From a candidate division WS1 bacterium (GTDB lineage: Bacteria; Armatimonadota; Zipacnadia; Zipacnadales; Zipacnadaceae), in assembly GCA_012523355.1 (NCBI GenBank), contig JAAYIR010000045.1, positions 1-45,218 on the forward strand: a stretch of 45,218 bases of DNA. Reading direction: 5' to 3'. The notes beneath the pieces are model-generated. The model saw nothing but the letters and a program-made list of their open reading frames with translations. It was not told the DNA's origin and ran no database searches. Every line of letters begins with the position of its first letter. The stretch's first letter is position 1. A program made the position numbers and the translations under genes. Positions 31,347-39,925 of this stretch are shown piece by piece.

Positions 31347-31925
31347 GTGCAACATACAGAACCAGCGCCGGATATGAACGCCGCACGTCTGGACCTACCC
31401 CTTACAAGGGGGGCAGTCTTACAGTTGCGTGCCGGACAAGCGGCGCGCCTCTTTGGCCCGATGTACACGGCGCGGGACGCGGCCCACGCGCGCCTCCGCG
31501 AGGCGCTGCGCACCGGCGAGTCAGCGCCGTTTCCGCTGGCCGGGAGTACTATCTACTATTGCGGCCCTACTCCGGGCAGGCTGCCCGAAACGCTGGGCGC
31601 GGCTGGCCCCACCACCAGCTCACGCATGGATGCGTATGCCCCGGAGCTTTATGCCTCCGGTATTCTTGCCACCCTGGGCAAGGGAGAACGATCCCTGGCG
31701 GTGCGGGAGGCCTGCCGCAACTATGGCACGGTATATCTGGTAACGGTCGGTGGAGCGGGAGCGCTGTTAGGGAGCCGTGTGGTGGCCGCAGAGACCCTGG
31801 CCTACCCCGATCTCGGTCCCGAGGCCATTCGGCGGCTGATCGTGAAAGACTTTCCGGTCTGGGTAGCCTATGACGCGCATGGAGGCAGCATCTTCCCCGG
31901 AGATCTCCCGCTGGAGGCCGATTGA
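31347..31925 (+). CDS. Class I fumarate hydratase-type beta subunit
   Basis: A 192-residue beta subunit that pairs with the product of the preceding gene. It shows the family segments FGPMYTARDAAHARLREAL, IYYCGPTPG, GPTTSSRMDAYAPEL, and the C-terminal VKDFPVWVAYDAHGGSIF. The frame starts at GTG 31347, one base after the alpha stop; ATG 31374 is an alternative that keeps the conserved core. Two-subunit class I fumarases of this form are common in anaerobes and deep-branching bacteria. Confidence 0.9.
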   Translation: MQHTEPAPDMNAARLDLPLTRGAVLQLRAGQAARLFGPMYTARDAAHARLREALRTGESAPFPLAGSTIYYCGPTPGRLPETLGAAGPTTSSRMDAYAPELYASGILATLGKGERSLAVREACRNYGTVYLVTVGGAGALLGSRVVAAETLAYPDLGPEAIRRLIVKDFPVWVAYDAHGGSIFPGDLPLEAD

Positions 31926-31929
31926 GGGC

Positions 31930-33279
31930 ATGCGCGTGCTTGCCGGTTGGTTAGGCGCTCTATTTTATGCCCTCGGGCAGGGGGTGCTCCCAGCCGGACG
32001 ATTCGGACGCGCGCTGGCACGTCAGTTTCTCCGCCAGAGCCTGACGTTCTCACCACAACACCATCGGGCCCGCTCATACCTTGACTATCTCCTCGGTGTG
32101 CGAGACATGGAGGGAGGTGACCCCCAGGCCGCGCTACCCCTGCTGCGGCGGGCTGCCAAGGCTCTTCCTGCGGATGCCGCAGTTCGGTTGGACGCAGCAA
32201 TCGTCATGACTGCGTGTGGTGAGTATCAGAGCGCGGAAGCAGAATTCAACAGGCTACTGCAGGAACATCCCCGTCGTGTTCGGAATGAACCCCAGCTCTG
32301 GTTTGCCCTGGCCTGGTCACAGCTTCGACTGGGACAGTATTCAAGGTGTGAGGCAACTGCACGTCGGGGAGCTGAAGCGGGCGCTGCCACGGTACAGCTA
32401 CGCCTGGCTGCCCTGCTGGCCGGCTTCGGCAACGGCACAGCACTAGATGAAGAGGGCCTGCAGCAAGTGCTGAATACCCGGCCACAGCTCCTCCCTCATT
32501 TGCTCGAATTTGTCGAGCAACTGGTGGAGAGTCACCAGGCTTCACTGGCCAGTCAGTTATTGCAGGCTTTGCCAGCCGCCATCCAGCCCGACTGCTTGCG
32601 CTTGCTGGCAGGCTCAGCGCTTAACAGCGAGCGCCTGGAGGTTGCCCGGTGGGCCCTGCACCGCTGGAAGGACAGTGGGGCCTCTCCGGTGGAACGCCTG
32701 GTGCTGGCATCAGAACTACACCTCCACGAGGGCCGGTTTAAGGAAGCCATAGCACTTGCTCGCGAAGCAGTGAGTATGGACAGCGCCAGTGCCAGGGCCC
32801 AGGAGCGGCTGGGGGAGGCGTTGCTCCTGGGCGCACGCCTGGACGAAGCATACCCAGCCTTCGAGGCAGCTCTCCAGGGCGGCAGTTCCTCCTCGCTGGC
32901 GGCCGGCGTCCTGGCGCTCCGCCTACTGGAGCAGGGCGACCTCACCGGGGCACGCAGCCTCTTCCGCAGTCAGCGACGAGGAGGCGCGCTGGGCTGCGCC
33001 CTGGCTAACGCAGCCACCGCCAGCCTTCGCCTGCAGGAGGACAGGCTCCCGGAATCCCTGCGATGCGCCAACCTAGCCTGGGAGCAGTTTTCTGAACAAC
33101 CTTCGTGGGGACGCCAGCCCGTTGTATGTGATCTCCTGACCGATGCTTTGCTGCACCTTCTAGAGGCCCTGCTGGCCAGAGGCACCTTGCTCCGCAAGGC
33201 GGATCTGGATAACGCGCGTGAGCTACGGGACAACATCCTCTCAAGCCCGCCCGCAAGGCCCACTCCTCTGTCCAAGTGA
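31930..33279 (+). CDS. TPR-repeat protein with N-terminal hydrophobic segment
   Basis: About 449 residues. The N-terminus (MRVLAGWLGALFYALGQGVLP) could be an anchor or uncleaved signal; the rest is a continuous array of helix pairs with TPR spacing. Examples are DPQAALPLLRRAAKALPADA, GEYQSAEAEFNRLLQEHP and GRFKEAIALAREAVSMDSAS. No enzymatic domain is visible. ATG 31930 follows the hydratase stop by four bases; ATG 31870 would overlap it by 56 bases. TPR arrays usually scaffold protein complexes. Role here is unknown. Confidence 0.8.
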   Translation: MRVLAGWLGALFYALGQGVLPAGRFGRALARQFLRQSLTFSPQHHRARSYLDYLLGVRDMEGGDPQAALPLLRRAAKALPADAAVRLDAAIVMTACGEYQSAEAEFNRLLQEHPRRVRNEPQLWFALAWSQLRLGQYSRCEATARRGAEAGAATVQLRLAALLAGFGNGTALDEEGLQQVLNTRPQLLPHLLEFVEQLVESHQASLASQLLQALPAAIQPDCLRLLAGSALNSERLEVARWALHRWKDSGASPVERLVLASELHLHEGRFKEAIALAREAVSMDSASARAQERLGEALLLGARLDEAYPAFEAALQGGSSSSLAAGVLALRLLEQGDLTGARSLFRSQRRGGALGCALANAATASLRLQEDRLPESLRCANLAWEQFSEQPSWGRQPVVCDLLTDALLHLLEALLARGTLLRKADLDNARELRDNILSSPPARPTPLSK

Positions 33280-33434
33280 CCCTCCTCTCTCCCGCGCACC
33301 GACGGCAAGAGCCCTGTTGCACTTCTGTAACCCGCCGCTAGCCTGAGTGTTACCTGGCACACTTTGAGGCTGTCTGCAAGTTCACCGATAGTCACCTCGA
33401 GCAACACTCCTGCCAGCTCCTACGAGGTGAAACT

Positions 33435-34307
33435 ATGGCCAAGCTCTGGGTCTTCCTCCACGTGCTTGTTCTGCTCGCTGTAATCGTCGTGTCTCTCGTC
33501 ATGATTGCCGCACACCCTAGCGGGGCTGCCGAACTCCCTGCGCTCAATGCCCCTGGTGACTTTCTGCAGTTCTGGCAAGAGGCCGACCTCTCGCTGGCAC
33601 AATGGTCACCCGACCTCACGCATATCCCTGGCTCTCAAGAGGTCGAGTTCACTGGGTTCGGCGGCCTGCGTTGTACCGCGCGGGTACGATTACCTCGCCA
33701 AGGACCACCCTATGCCGGGGGCGTATTGCACATCACCGCCACCGGACGCCCATCAGGACCCGTTCCAGAAGACGGCCTGGTGCATCTCTTCATCTCCTGG
33801 GACCCCTCTCGTCCTGAGGCCGCCTGGCAGCTAGACGCGGGCGATGACCCCCGAAGTTGCGACCTCTACCGCGCCTGCCTCTCAGCGCGCCAAGCGCTTT
33901 CGCTCCTCGCCGCGCTGCCCGGTCTCAGACCCGGGCGTATCGCCGCCATCGGGGAGGGAATCGGGGGCATGGAGGCCCTGGCGCTGGCCACGATGGATCC
34001 GGACCAGGTGGCCTGTGTGGTGGGAATCCTGCTGGAAGGACCGAACTCCCGCATGGTGGGACTAGATGCAGATACGCGGGCGGTTGCCAGCTATTTCGAC
34101 CCGGCGAACTTCGCGCGCTACGTTCATGCTCCTGTACTGCTACTCGGACCCGAGATGGGCTCAATGGAGAGCGCAGCGTCAGCCGGCTCGCGATGGGTGG
34201 CTGAGAAACTGGCTCACATCTCCTCCGGAAGGCCACTGCTGGCTACAGACCAGGCCAGCAAAGCTCAGCTCATCCCCGGTCCGCCCAGGGTCGAGTCGGA
34301 GTCCTGA
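33435..34307 (+). CDS. Exported alpha/beta-hydrolase-like protein, nucleophile missing
   Basis: A 290-residue protein with an N-terminal hydrophobic signal or anchor (about 5-26). The body resembles the acetyl-xylan-esterase branch of alpha/beta hydrolases: FWQEADLSL, FGGLRCTARVRLP, and the elbow RIAAIGEGIGGMEALALATMDP. At the elbow the family has GxSxGG; here residue 175, the serine position, is glycine. The later segment APVLLLGPEMGSMES, where the catalytic Asp usually lies, also lacks an obvious Asp. It is probably a pseudoenzyme. GAGGTGAAA precedes the ATG. It sits 150 bases upstream of the beta-barrel gene, in the same direction. Confidence 0.7.
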   Translation: MAKLWVFLHVLVLLAVIVVSLVMIAAHPSGAAELPALNAPGDFLQFWQEADLSLAQWSPDLTHIPGSQEVEFTGFGGLRCTARVRLPRQGPPYAGGVLHITATGRPSGPVPEDGLVHLFISWDPSRPEAAWQLDAGDDPRSCDLYRACLSARQALSLLAALPGLRPGRIAAIGEGIGGMEALALATMDPDQVACVVGILLEGPNSRMVGLDADTRAVASYFDPANFARYVHAPVLLLGPEMGSMESAASAGSRWVAEKLAHISSGRPLLATDQASKAQLIPGPPRVESES

Positions 34308-34325
34308 TATGCTCACCCACGACAG

Positions 34326-34348
34326 AGGCGGCCGGAGAGGGGCCGTCT
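34326..34348 (+). terminator. Hairpin after the hydrolase-like gene
   Basis: AGGCGGCC (34326-34333) pairs with GGCCGTCT (34341-34348), one G-T wobble, loop GGAGAGG. It is placed 18 bases after the stop codon. No T-tract follows, so termination is uncertain. Confidence 0.4.
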
Positions 34349-34376
34349 CTCGCGGTTCCAGCATGACAAGTCCTCA

Positions 34377-34437
34377 GCGCCCGGCACAGGAACAAAGCCG
34401 GGCGCCAGCACGTCCTAGTGCCGTTTTCAAACGTGCT
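34377..34437 (+). promoter_or_regulatory. Tandem hairpins upstream of the beta-barrel gene
   Basis: Two perfect stems in the 149-base gap before the barrel gene. GCGCCCGGC (34377-34385) pairs with GCCGGGCGC (34397-34405) across the 11-base loop ACAGGAACAAA. One base later AGCACGT (34407-34413) pairs with ACGTGCT (34431-34437) across 17 bases. The pair ends 19 bases before the ATG. It could be an RNA leader control element; I could not match it to a known riboswitch class. Confidence 0.5.
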
Positions 34438-34456
34438 CTGAGCGTGTGCACTGGTC

Positions 34457-37400
34457 ATGCCAAAGGCGCCTCAATCGCTCCACAAGCTGGCTCTATGCGC
34501 TGCCGTGGTTTGTTGCCTGGCAGAGCTGACCCCTGCGCATGCCGATTTTCTCGATTCCATCGAGAAGGCCCTGGACCGTGCGGGACTGTTCCAGGGCCTC
34601 CAGATCAGTGGTCAGAACTCGTTTACCCTCCAGAGGAACTTTCTACAAGGCTCCCAGGCCAGCTTTGAGGGACAACGCTGGGATACGGGAGATCTTCTCC
34701 GGCAGAGCAGTATCCATCTGGAGGGGCCCATCTGGAAGGAGTTCGGCTTCCGGGCAGACATTTCTGATTCAGGGTATGGCCGCGCGTACACCAACTGGGT
34801 GGTCGGATATGTGGGGCATGACACCGCCCTATACTACGGCAACCTGAACGTTAGTCTGATGGGCAACCAGTTTGCCAGCTTCGGTCGCACGCTGCAGGGC
34901 TGGCAACTGGACCAACGGCTCCCCAACAACGGTTTGATGCGTGCCTTCTACTCCCACGAGAAGGGACATACGCAAAACCAGGCGTTTCTGGGAAACAACA
35001 CCGCCGGACCATACTTTCTCACCTATACCCCCATCATCGAAGGCTCACTGCGGGTGAAGGTAGACGAACGGGCGCAGGAGCTCGGCACCGACTACCGCGT
35101 GGATTACCAGAGCGGGGAACTCTGGTTTCAGCCTTTCAGCGGTCCACCCAAGATCATACCGAGCACCTCGACGATCTCAGTCAGCTATCAGTCGGCGGGC
35201 TATGGCAGTTCACCCAGCACTCTCTCGGGCGTCCGTGCGGAGATGCCCATCTTCAAACGAAGAGGGCTGGTGGGGGCAACCTTCTTGCGCCAACAACGCC
35301 CCCGGGCCGGCCAGGGCGATACTGCGGGCCATCAGGAGGACATTTATCAAGGTTCCGGGACCACAGGACCCTTTGATACGAACTACCGCCCCATTCTGGC
35401 CGACGGAACGACAGTGGTCTACAAGGGCCAGAGCCAGACCATTTCCACCGCTCTGGTGGTGCTGGTAGACAATGCCCTCCAGACCGAGGGTCTGGACTAT
35501 GACTCATATCGGGACATCGGAAGGATCATCTTCCGCCGGCTTGTTCCGCCCACAGCGCTGGTGAGAATCCAGTACTACTATAGCCTCGGCGCCGATGTCA
35601 GCTCGCCAAACCTACAGGTCACCGGCCTGGATCTTTCGTACCGTCTTTCCCCTGAGATCACTCTGGCTACCCAGTTTGCACAGAGCGAGGGCGGAGGTGA
35701 CGGTGGGGGCGGATCAGCACTGTCGGGCCTGCTCACCTTCAGCCGCCCCGGGCTGCAATTCTCGGCTGAGTACCTCGACATGAGCCCGAGCTTCCGGTTT
35801 ATGGATTCGTCTGGCTTCTACACACAGCAGTCAGGGTTCGGCACCAACCTCTATTGGCGACCCAGCAAGTACCTGTCTCTGGAGGACTCCTTCTCAAGCA
35901 TGCGCAGTGCAACGGGGCTGTCGTTTGGATACAGCGGCTACGGAGGGGACAGTTACCTGCCCTCTGTTTACTCCGCAGTGGCGACGCAACAGGCCACTGA
36001 GCCAGACGAGGGCCTGAGTGTTGACACGTTACGCCACTCGCTGAGTGTCCGGCACGAGCGTCCCGGCTGGCCCACAGTGATGGCGGGCCGGAGCTTCATG
36101 TCAAACAGCGCGCTGCGCACCGGCAACAGCAGTTACCAGACCGACACTCTCCAGATCGCTCATGATTTTGGCCGCCGGCTGCGGGGCCAGGCCCAGTGGC
36201 AGGTCAATACTCAAGAATACTCAGCACCAACCACCTCAACCTCCGCACTGTTGTCGGGCAGCCGTTCTCACATGAACCAATACGCCCTGACCTGGATACC
36301 CAGCGATACACTCTCCTTCTCGGCGAACCTGAGCACTACTCGCACCGCTGGCAGAGGGGCTGCCGCCCTCGCCTCCAACCAGGCCTCCAGCTCAGACTCG
36401 GTTCAGTTCTCAGCTCGTTGGGCCCCCAGCGACCGGCTCAGCCTGAATCTGGATCACACCAGCAATGTCTCGCGAGGCGCTGTCACCAGCGGACTATACA
36501 CCTACCCGGCCGCCTGGCCTCATGCCCTGACTGTGCAGGAGACAGCAGCTCTGGCCCGGGACCGGCTTCGCGTTCTTCAAGGTGACAACACCACCGAGGT
36601 GGTCCAATTGCAGGACGATACGACCAACCTGGCCCTGACCTACCAGGTCTCGAATGCACTGAGCTGTGGACTCAGCCTGGGCCGACATAAATACAATACC
36701 AGTGGAGGCATCGGCTATCTGGCTAACAGCCTGCAAGACACGCGCAACCTGTTCTTCACGTGGCGGTTTTCCCCAGCGATGTCCTTGACCAGCAGTTTCG
36801 GTACTGATCGCCTTAACTACCTGGATGAGGGGCGCGGAGAGGTCACGAACAACACCTACTCCGCCTCGGTGAACTACCAGCCGAGCGGAAGCCTCTGGGG
36901 CACGGGGATAACCTTCAGCCGCCAGACAGGGAGCAGTCCCACCTATATCAACTTCGGTAATCGGCAGGGCTACGTCATGGTGGACACCGATCTCACTGAC
37001 GTGAGCGGGCAGGTTCGCTACCAACTCGCGGAGAAGGCCAGCGCATTCGCCAACATGAATCTATCCGACTTCGTGAGTGGCTTCTCCGCCTTCAACAAGC
37101 AGACAGCCGAGGTCGGCCTGGAGCACCAACTCAGCAACACCAGTCGCCTGGCCTTCAGCTATCGGCTGATCCGCAACTTGGCCGGCACGCCGAGTTCTCC
37201 TCTCTACGCGGGGATGAGTACCGGCGATCAGAACTACCAGGCTCACACTTTTGGCTTCACGTTGACCACCTCCTTTGGCAGCGGGGGTTCCGGCGAAGGC
37301 TTCAACGTACCCTCCGGAGGCTACGGAAGCAGTTACACCGGTGCGGAAGCCTACGGCACCTTCGGCGGGTTGGGGACTAGTGGCGCAGCAACGTTTGGCG

Positions 37401-37702
37401 GGTATCAGACGAGCCCGGGCTTCTCCACCACCAGTGGAGTTTTCGCCAACGCCGGGCTCGGGACACCTGGATTTGCCTCGGGGCGCGGTGACGACGCTGG
37501 CTTTTCTGCGAGATCGTGGAGTCCGGAGCAGGGTCGCGACCACGTACCGGCTTCCAGCCAACCCCCGGCGTTGGACTGGAGCGCAGCGGGGAGCGGAGAG
37601 TCAAGGGCAGAGGCAAGTGCTCCTCCAACTTCGTCCACCCTGGATACCTGGGAAGAAGGCCTATCCAGATGGGATTTCGGCACGCCCGGGGAGTGGTGGT
37701 AG
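34457..37702 (+). CDS. Large outer-membrane beta-barrel protein with SprA-like modules
   Basis: A 1081-residue exported protein. The signal peptide is MPKAPQSLHKLALCAAVVCC.. with cleavage near AHADF. The N-terminal part holds two copies of a surface-protein module: about 197-246 (ELGTDYRVDYQSGELWF) and 333-376 (TEGLDYDSYRDIGRIIFRR), like those in SprA and related envelope proteins. From about 380 to 950 the sequence is a long run of amphipathic strands ending at polar turns, with many Ser, Asn, Gln and Tyr, as in outer-membrane barrels. A Gly/Ser-rich segment (about 950-1020) and a C-terminus ending in GEWW follow. It starts the coupled four-gene envelope operon. Substrate or cargo is unknown. 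Confidence 0.75.
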   Translation: MPKAPQSLHKLALCAAVVCCLAELTPAHADFLDSIEKALDRAGLFQGLQISGQNSFTLQRNFLQGSQASFEGQRWDTGDLLRQSSIHLEGPIWKEFGFRADISDSGYGRAYTNWVVGYVGHDTALYYGNLNVSLMGNQFASFGRTLQGWQLDQRLPNNGLMRAFYSHEKGHTQNQAFLGNNTAGPYFLTYTPIIEGSLRVKVDERAQELGTDYRVDYQSGELWFQPFSGPPKIIPSTSTISVSYQSAGYGSSPSTLSGVRAEMPIFKRRGLVGATFLRQQRPRAGQGDTAGHQEDIYQGSGTTGPFDTNYRPILADGTTVVYKGQSQTISTALVVLVDNALQTEGLDYDSYRDIGRIIFRRLVPPTALVRIQYYYSLGADVSSPNLQVTGLDLSYRLSPEITLATQFAQSEGGGDGGGGSALSGLLTFSRPGLQFSAEYLDMSPSFRFMDSSGFYTQQSGFGTNLYWRPSKYLSLEDSFSSMRSATGLSFGYSGYGGDSYLPSVYSAVATQQATEPDEGLSVDTLRHSLSVRHERPGWPTVMAGRSFMSNSALRTGNSSYQTDTLQIAHDFGRRLRGQAQWQVNTQEYSAPTTSTSALLSGSRSHMNQYALTWIPSDTLSFSANLSTTRTAGRGAAALASNQASSSDSVQFSARWAPSDRLSLNLDHTSNVSRGAVTSGLYTYPAAWPHALTVQETAALARDRLRVLQGDNTTEVVQLQDDTTNLALTYQVSNALSCGLSLGRHKYNTSGGIGYLANSLQDTRNLFFTWRFSPAMSLTSSFGTDRLNYLDEGRGEVTNNTYSASVNYQPSGSLWGTGITFSRQTGSSPTYINFGNRQGYVMVDTDLTDVSGQVRYQLAEKASAFANMNLSDFVSGFSAFNKQTAEVGLEHQLSNTSRLAFSYRLIRNLAGTPSSPLYAGMSTGDQNYQAHTFGFTLTTSFGSGGSGEGFNVPSGGYGSSYTGAEAYGTFGGLGTSGAATFGGYQTSPGFSTTSGVFANAGLGTPGFASGRGDDAGFSARSWSPEQGRDHVPASSQPPALDWSAAGSGESRAEASAPPTSSTLDTWEEGLSRWDFGTPGEWW

Positions 37703-37711
37703 GAGATGCGT

Positions 37712-39925
37712 ATGGCAACTCTGCGAGGTTTCTCTCTTCTGGCGCTGAGCGTGGTGCTGGGCAGCGCAGCGTGGCCCGCGCTGGGGGCGTCACCTTTCCG
37801 CAATATCAACAACACCCCGTTTCGCACGCGCTGCAATGGGCCGCAGGGAGCCCTCCTGGCACCGGCGGAGCAGGCCGGCATACAACCGATGGCGGCACCC
37901 TCTGTAGTTGCTTCCCAACACAACGCCGCAGGTTTGGGCCGCGCCCAGCGTGCACTGCGGCTCCTGCAACAGATGTGGGTCAAGAGCCCGCGGGCAGAAG
38001 TGCGTTTCCCCCGGCTGATGTATCGCATGGCCAACGGGCAATTGGTGCTACCTGCCCTGGCGAGTGCCATGCAGACCCCCACAGCGGTCGGCGACCCGGA
38101 CAACAATCTCACTTTTGAGTTCCAGGGCTTTACGGCTCCGGACCAGCAAGCTCTGGCGGCCTACCTCCAGAACGCCTACCCCAAGATGCGTCAGGTGTAT
38201 GGCCCTCCGGCCTTCAACCAGACTGTCACCATTATCCAAGATAGCTCCATCCAAGCGGTACAGGGCGGGGTCTATGACGTCTCCTCCCACCAGATCCGCA
38301 TCCCGCCGCTCTCCGGCAACTTTGAGGAAGACACCTTCTCCCTGTGCATGTTAGTGCTGCACGCCTTCCGCGGTGAGACAGCGCTCTTCTACGATGTGTG
38401 GGAAAGTGGTATGGCAGGTGCTGCCGCCACCGTCGTGCAGACCACCTCAGGTGTCTCCCCCGGGTATAACCCTGTAGATCCAGGCCCCTTCTATGCCTGG
38501 TCCGTATATGAGGCACAGAATCAGCCGGCGTTAGCCAATAGCACGTTCTATCCTGCCTCCGGATTTGCGGGCATGCTCTACTTCCGCATCTGCATGGCCC
38601 GAACCGTCTGGCTCAAGTGCTGGGCCGAGAACAATGACTTCTTCCGCGCCTTCAACCAAGCCTACTATGCTGCCTACAGCTCTACACTCCCGGGGGACGT
38701 GCCAGCCCTGAAGGACGTCGGCGCTCAGGTACTGCCGCAGGTCGAGGGGATGTCCTGGTATGACTGGTACCAACGCCAGTATATCCTGGATACCTCCGTG
38801 CACGGAGGGCTTAAGCTCTATACCTGGAATGCGCCAACTGTGGACGGCGTAATCCTGCTGGTTGACCACTACCTGACGAGTGCCGATGGTGACGAGTCTC
38901 CCCGGGGAGGCACCGGCAGACTCACCTACTGGAACTATGATTTCTCGCTCAGCCTGTACGTAGAACCCAGCGATACCACGGTTACGGTGCCCGCCTCCGG
39001 TCCCGGAGCAGGAGAAGGCGCCCTCTTCCCCAAGTTCACGAGCATAGGCGGTCCACAGCGGATAACGGTTCAGCTTGACCTCAACGGCATGCGGGGACAA
39101 TACCCCTACCCGTACGGGGTGCGAGGAGACCAGTCCGGGGAGAATGATTTCTACGGCGCGGTCATGGAGGGCCCTTCCGCGACGTTGGACATCTCAGGGG
39201 CCTATACCAAGAGCGGCTTGACAGCGAATCGGGGAGTGTTCGGAACCTCCCTCAGTGGATCGCGACTTTCGCCCAGTCAGATCGTTGTCCAAGTAGCTAA
39301 CCCACAAGGTCAGATGGTCACCCGGACCATTAACGTCGGCTGGGACTCCTACGTCACGTTTCTCCCCGGAGGAGGACAGGCGGGTCTGACCCATACGTGG
39401 GAGAAGCAGGGGAATGGCATAATTATGATGTCCCTGCCGGTTGAGCCACTGCAGACCAACGCGGCCGTCGTTCTGGGGATTGATGCGCGCAAGCTGCTGT
39501 TGGCCCGCTGGGACCCCACCGCTCCGCCCGATGGTGCCTACCGGATTTGGCCTACCACGGAACCCTTCCAGCCAGGACGCGCGTACTGGCTCAAGTTGCC
39601 TGCGGACCTGACAGTGAATGCGGAGGGGCTGTTGCCGCCGCCGGGTCAGGATTATACGGTACCCCTGTCCCTGGGGTGGAACATGGTGGGCAGCCCGCGC
39701 CAGACTCCGGTCCTGGTTACAGACTTGAGGGTACAGACCGGCACCGACGAGACGATCTCCTTCGCTGAAGCTATCAATCGGGGACTGGTGCAGAGGGGTT
39801 TCTATGCGTATACTCCCGGGACCGGGTACCAACTGGCAGACACCCTGGACCCCTTTGATGGCTATTGGCTCCGCTGCCTGGTCCCCGGCGGCGCACGTCT
39901 CATCTTCCCGGCGGTGAGCTCATGA
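37712..39925 (+). CDS. Exported protein with degenerate metallopeptidase-like motif
   Basis: About 737 residues with a clear signal peptide (MATLRGFSLLALSVVLGSAA, cleavage near ALGASPF). Around residues 205-235 there is LVLHAFRGETALFYDVWESG. It lines up in spacing with the HExxH and WxxEGxA region of gluzincin peptidases, but the Glu and second His are lost (HAFRG), so peptidase activity is unlikely. The C-terminal 200 residues are beta-rich and contain PLSLGWNMVGSPR and FDGYWLRC, resembling C-terminal domains common in secreted proteins of deep-branching diderms. ATG 37712 is chosen because AGGAG lies six bases upstream; ATG 37706 abuts it. I do not recognise the family. Confidence 0.75.
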   Translation: MATLRGFSLLALSVVLGSAAWPALGASPFRNINNTPFRTRCNGPQGALLAPAEQAGIQPMAAPSVVASQHNAAGLGRAQRALRLLQQMWVKSPRAEVRFPRLMYRMANGQLVLPALASAMQTPTAVGDPDNNLTFEFQGFTAPDQQALAAYLQNAYPKMRQVYGPPAFNQTVTIIQDSSIQAVQGGVYDVSSHQIRIPPLSGNFEEDTFSLCMLVLHAFRGETALFYDVWESGMAGAAATVVQTTSGVSPGYNPVDPGPFYAWSVYEAQNQPALANSTFYPASGFAGMLYFRICMARTVWLKCWAENNDFFRAFNQAYYAAYSSTLPGDVPALKDVGAQVLPQVEGMSWYDWYQRQYILDTSVHGGLKLYTWNAPTVDGVILLVDHYLTSADGDESPRGGTGRLTYWNYDFSLSLYVEPSDTTVTVPASGPGAGEGALFPKFTSIGGPQRITVQLDLNGMRGQYPYPYGVRGDQSGENDFYGAVMEGPSATLDISGAYTKSGLTANRGVFGTSLSGSRLSPSQIVVQVANPQGQMVTRTINVGWDSYVTFLPGGGQAGLTHTWEKQGNGIIMMSLPVEPLQTNAAVVLGIDARKLLLARWDPTAPPDGAYRIWPTTEPFQPGRAYWLKLPADLTVNAEGLLPPPGQDYTVPLSLGWNMVGSPRQTPVLVTDLRVQTGTDETISFAEAINRGLVQRGFYAYTPGTGYQLADTLDPFDGYWLRCLVPGGARLIFPAVSS

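Noticed and set aside
33380..33410. Promoter before the hydrolase-like gene (TTGAGG-N17-GATAGT)
   Set aside because: Both boxes diverge from consensus and similar matches are expected by chance.
34377..34437. c-di-GMP-I riboswitch
   Set aside because: A CACAGG..CAAAGCC-like string caught the eye, but the conserved GEMM core and tetraloop/receptor are absent.
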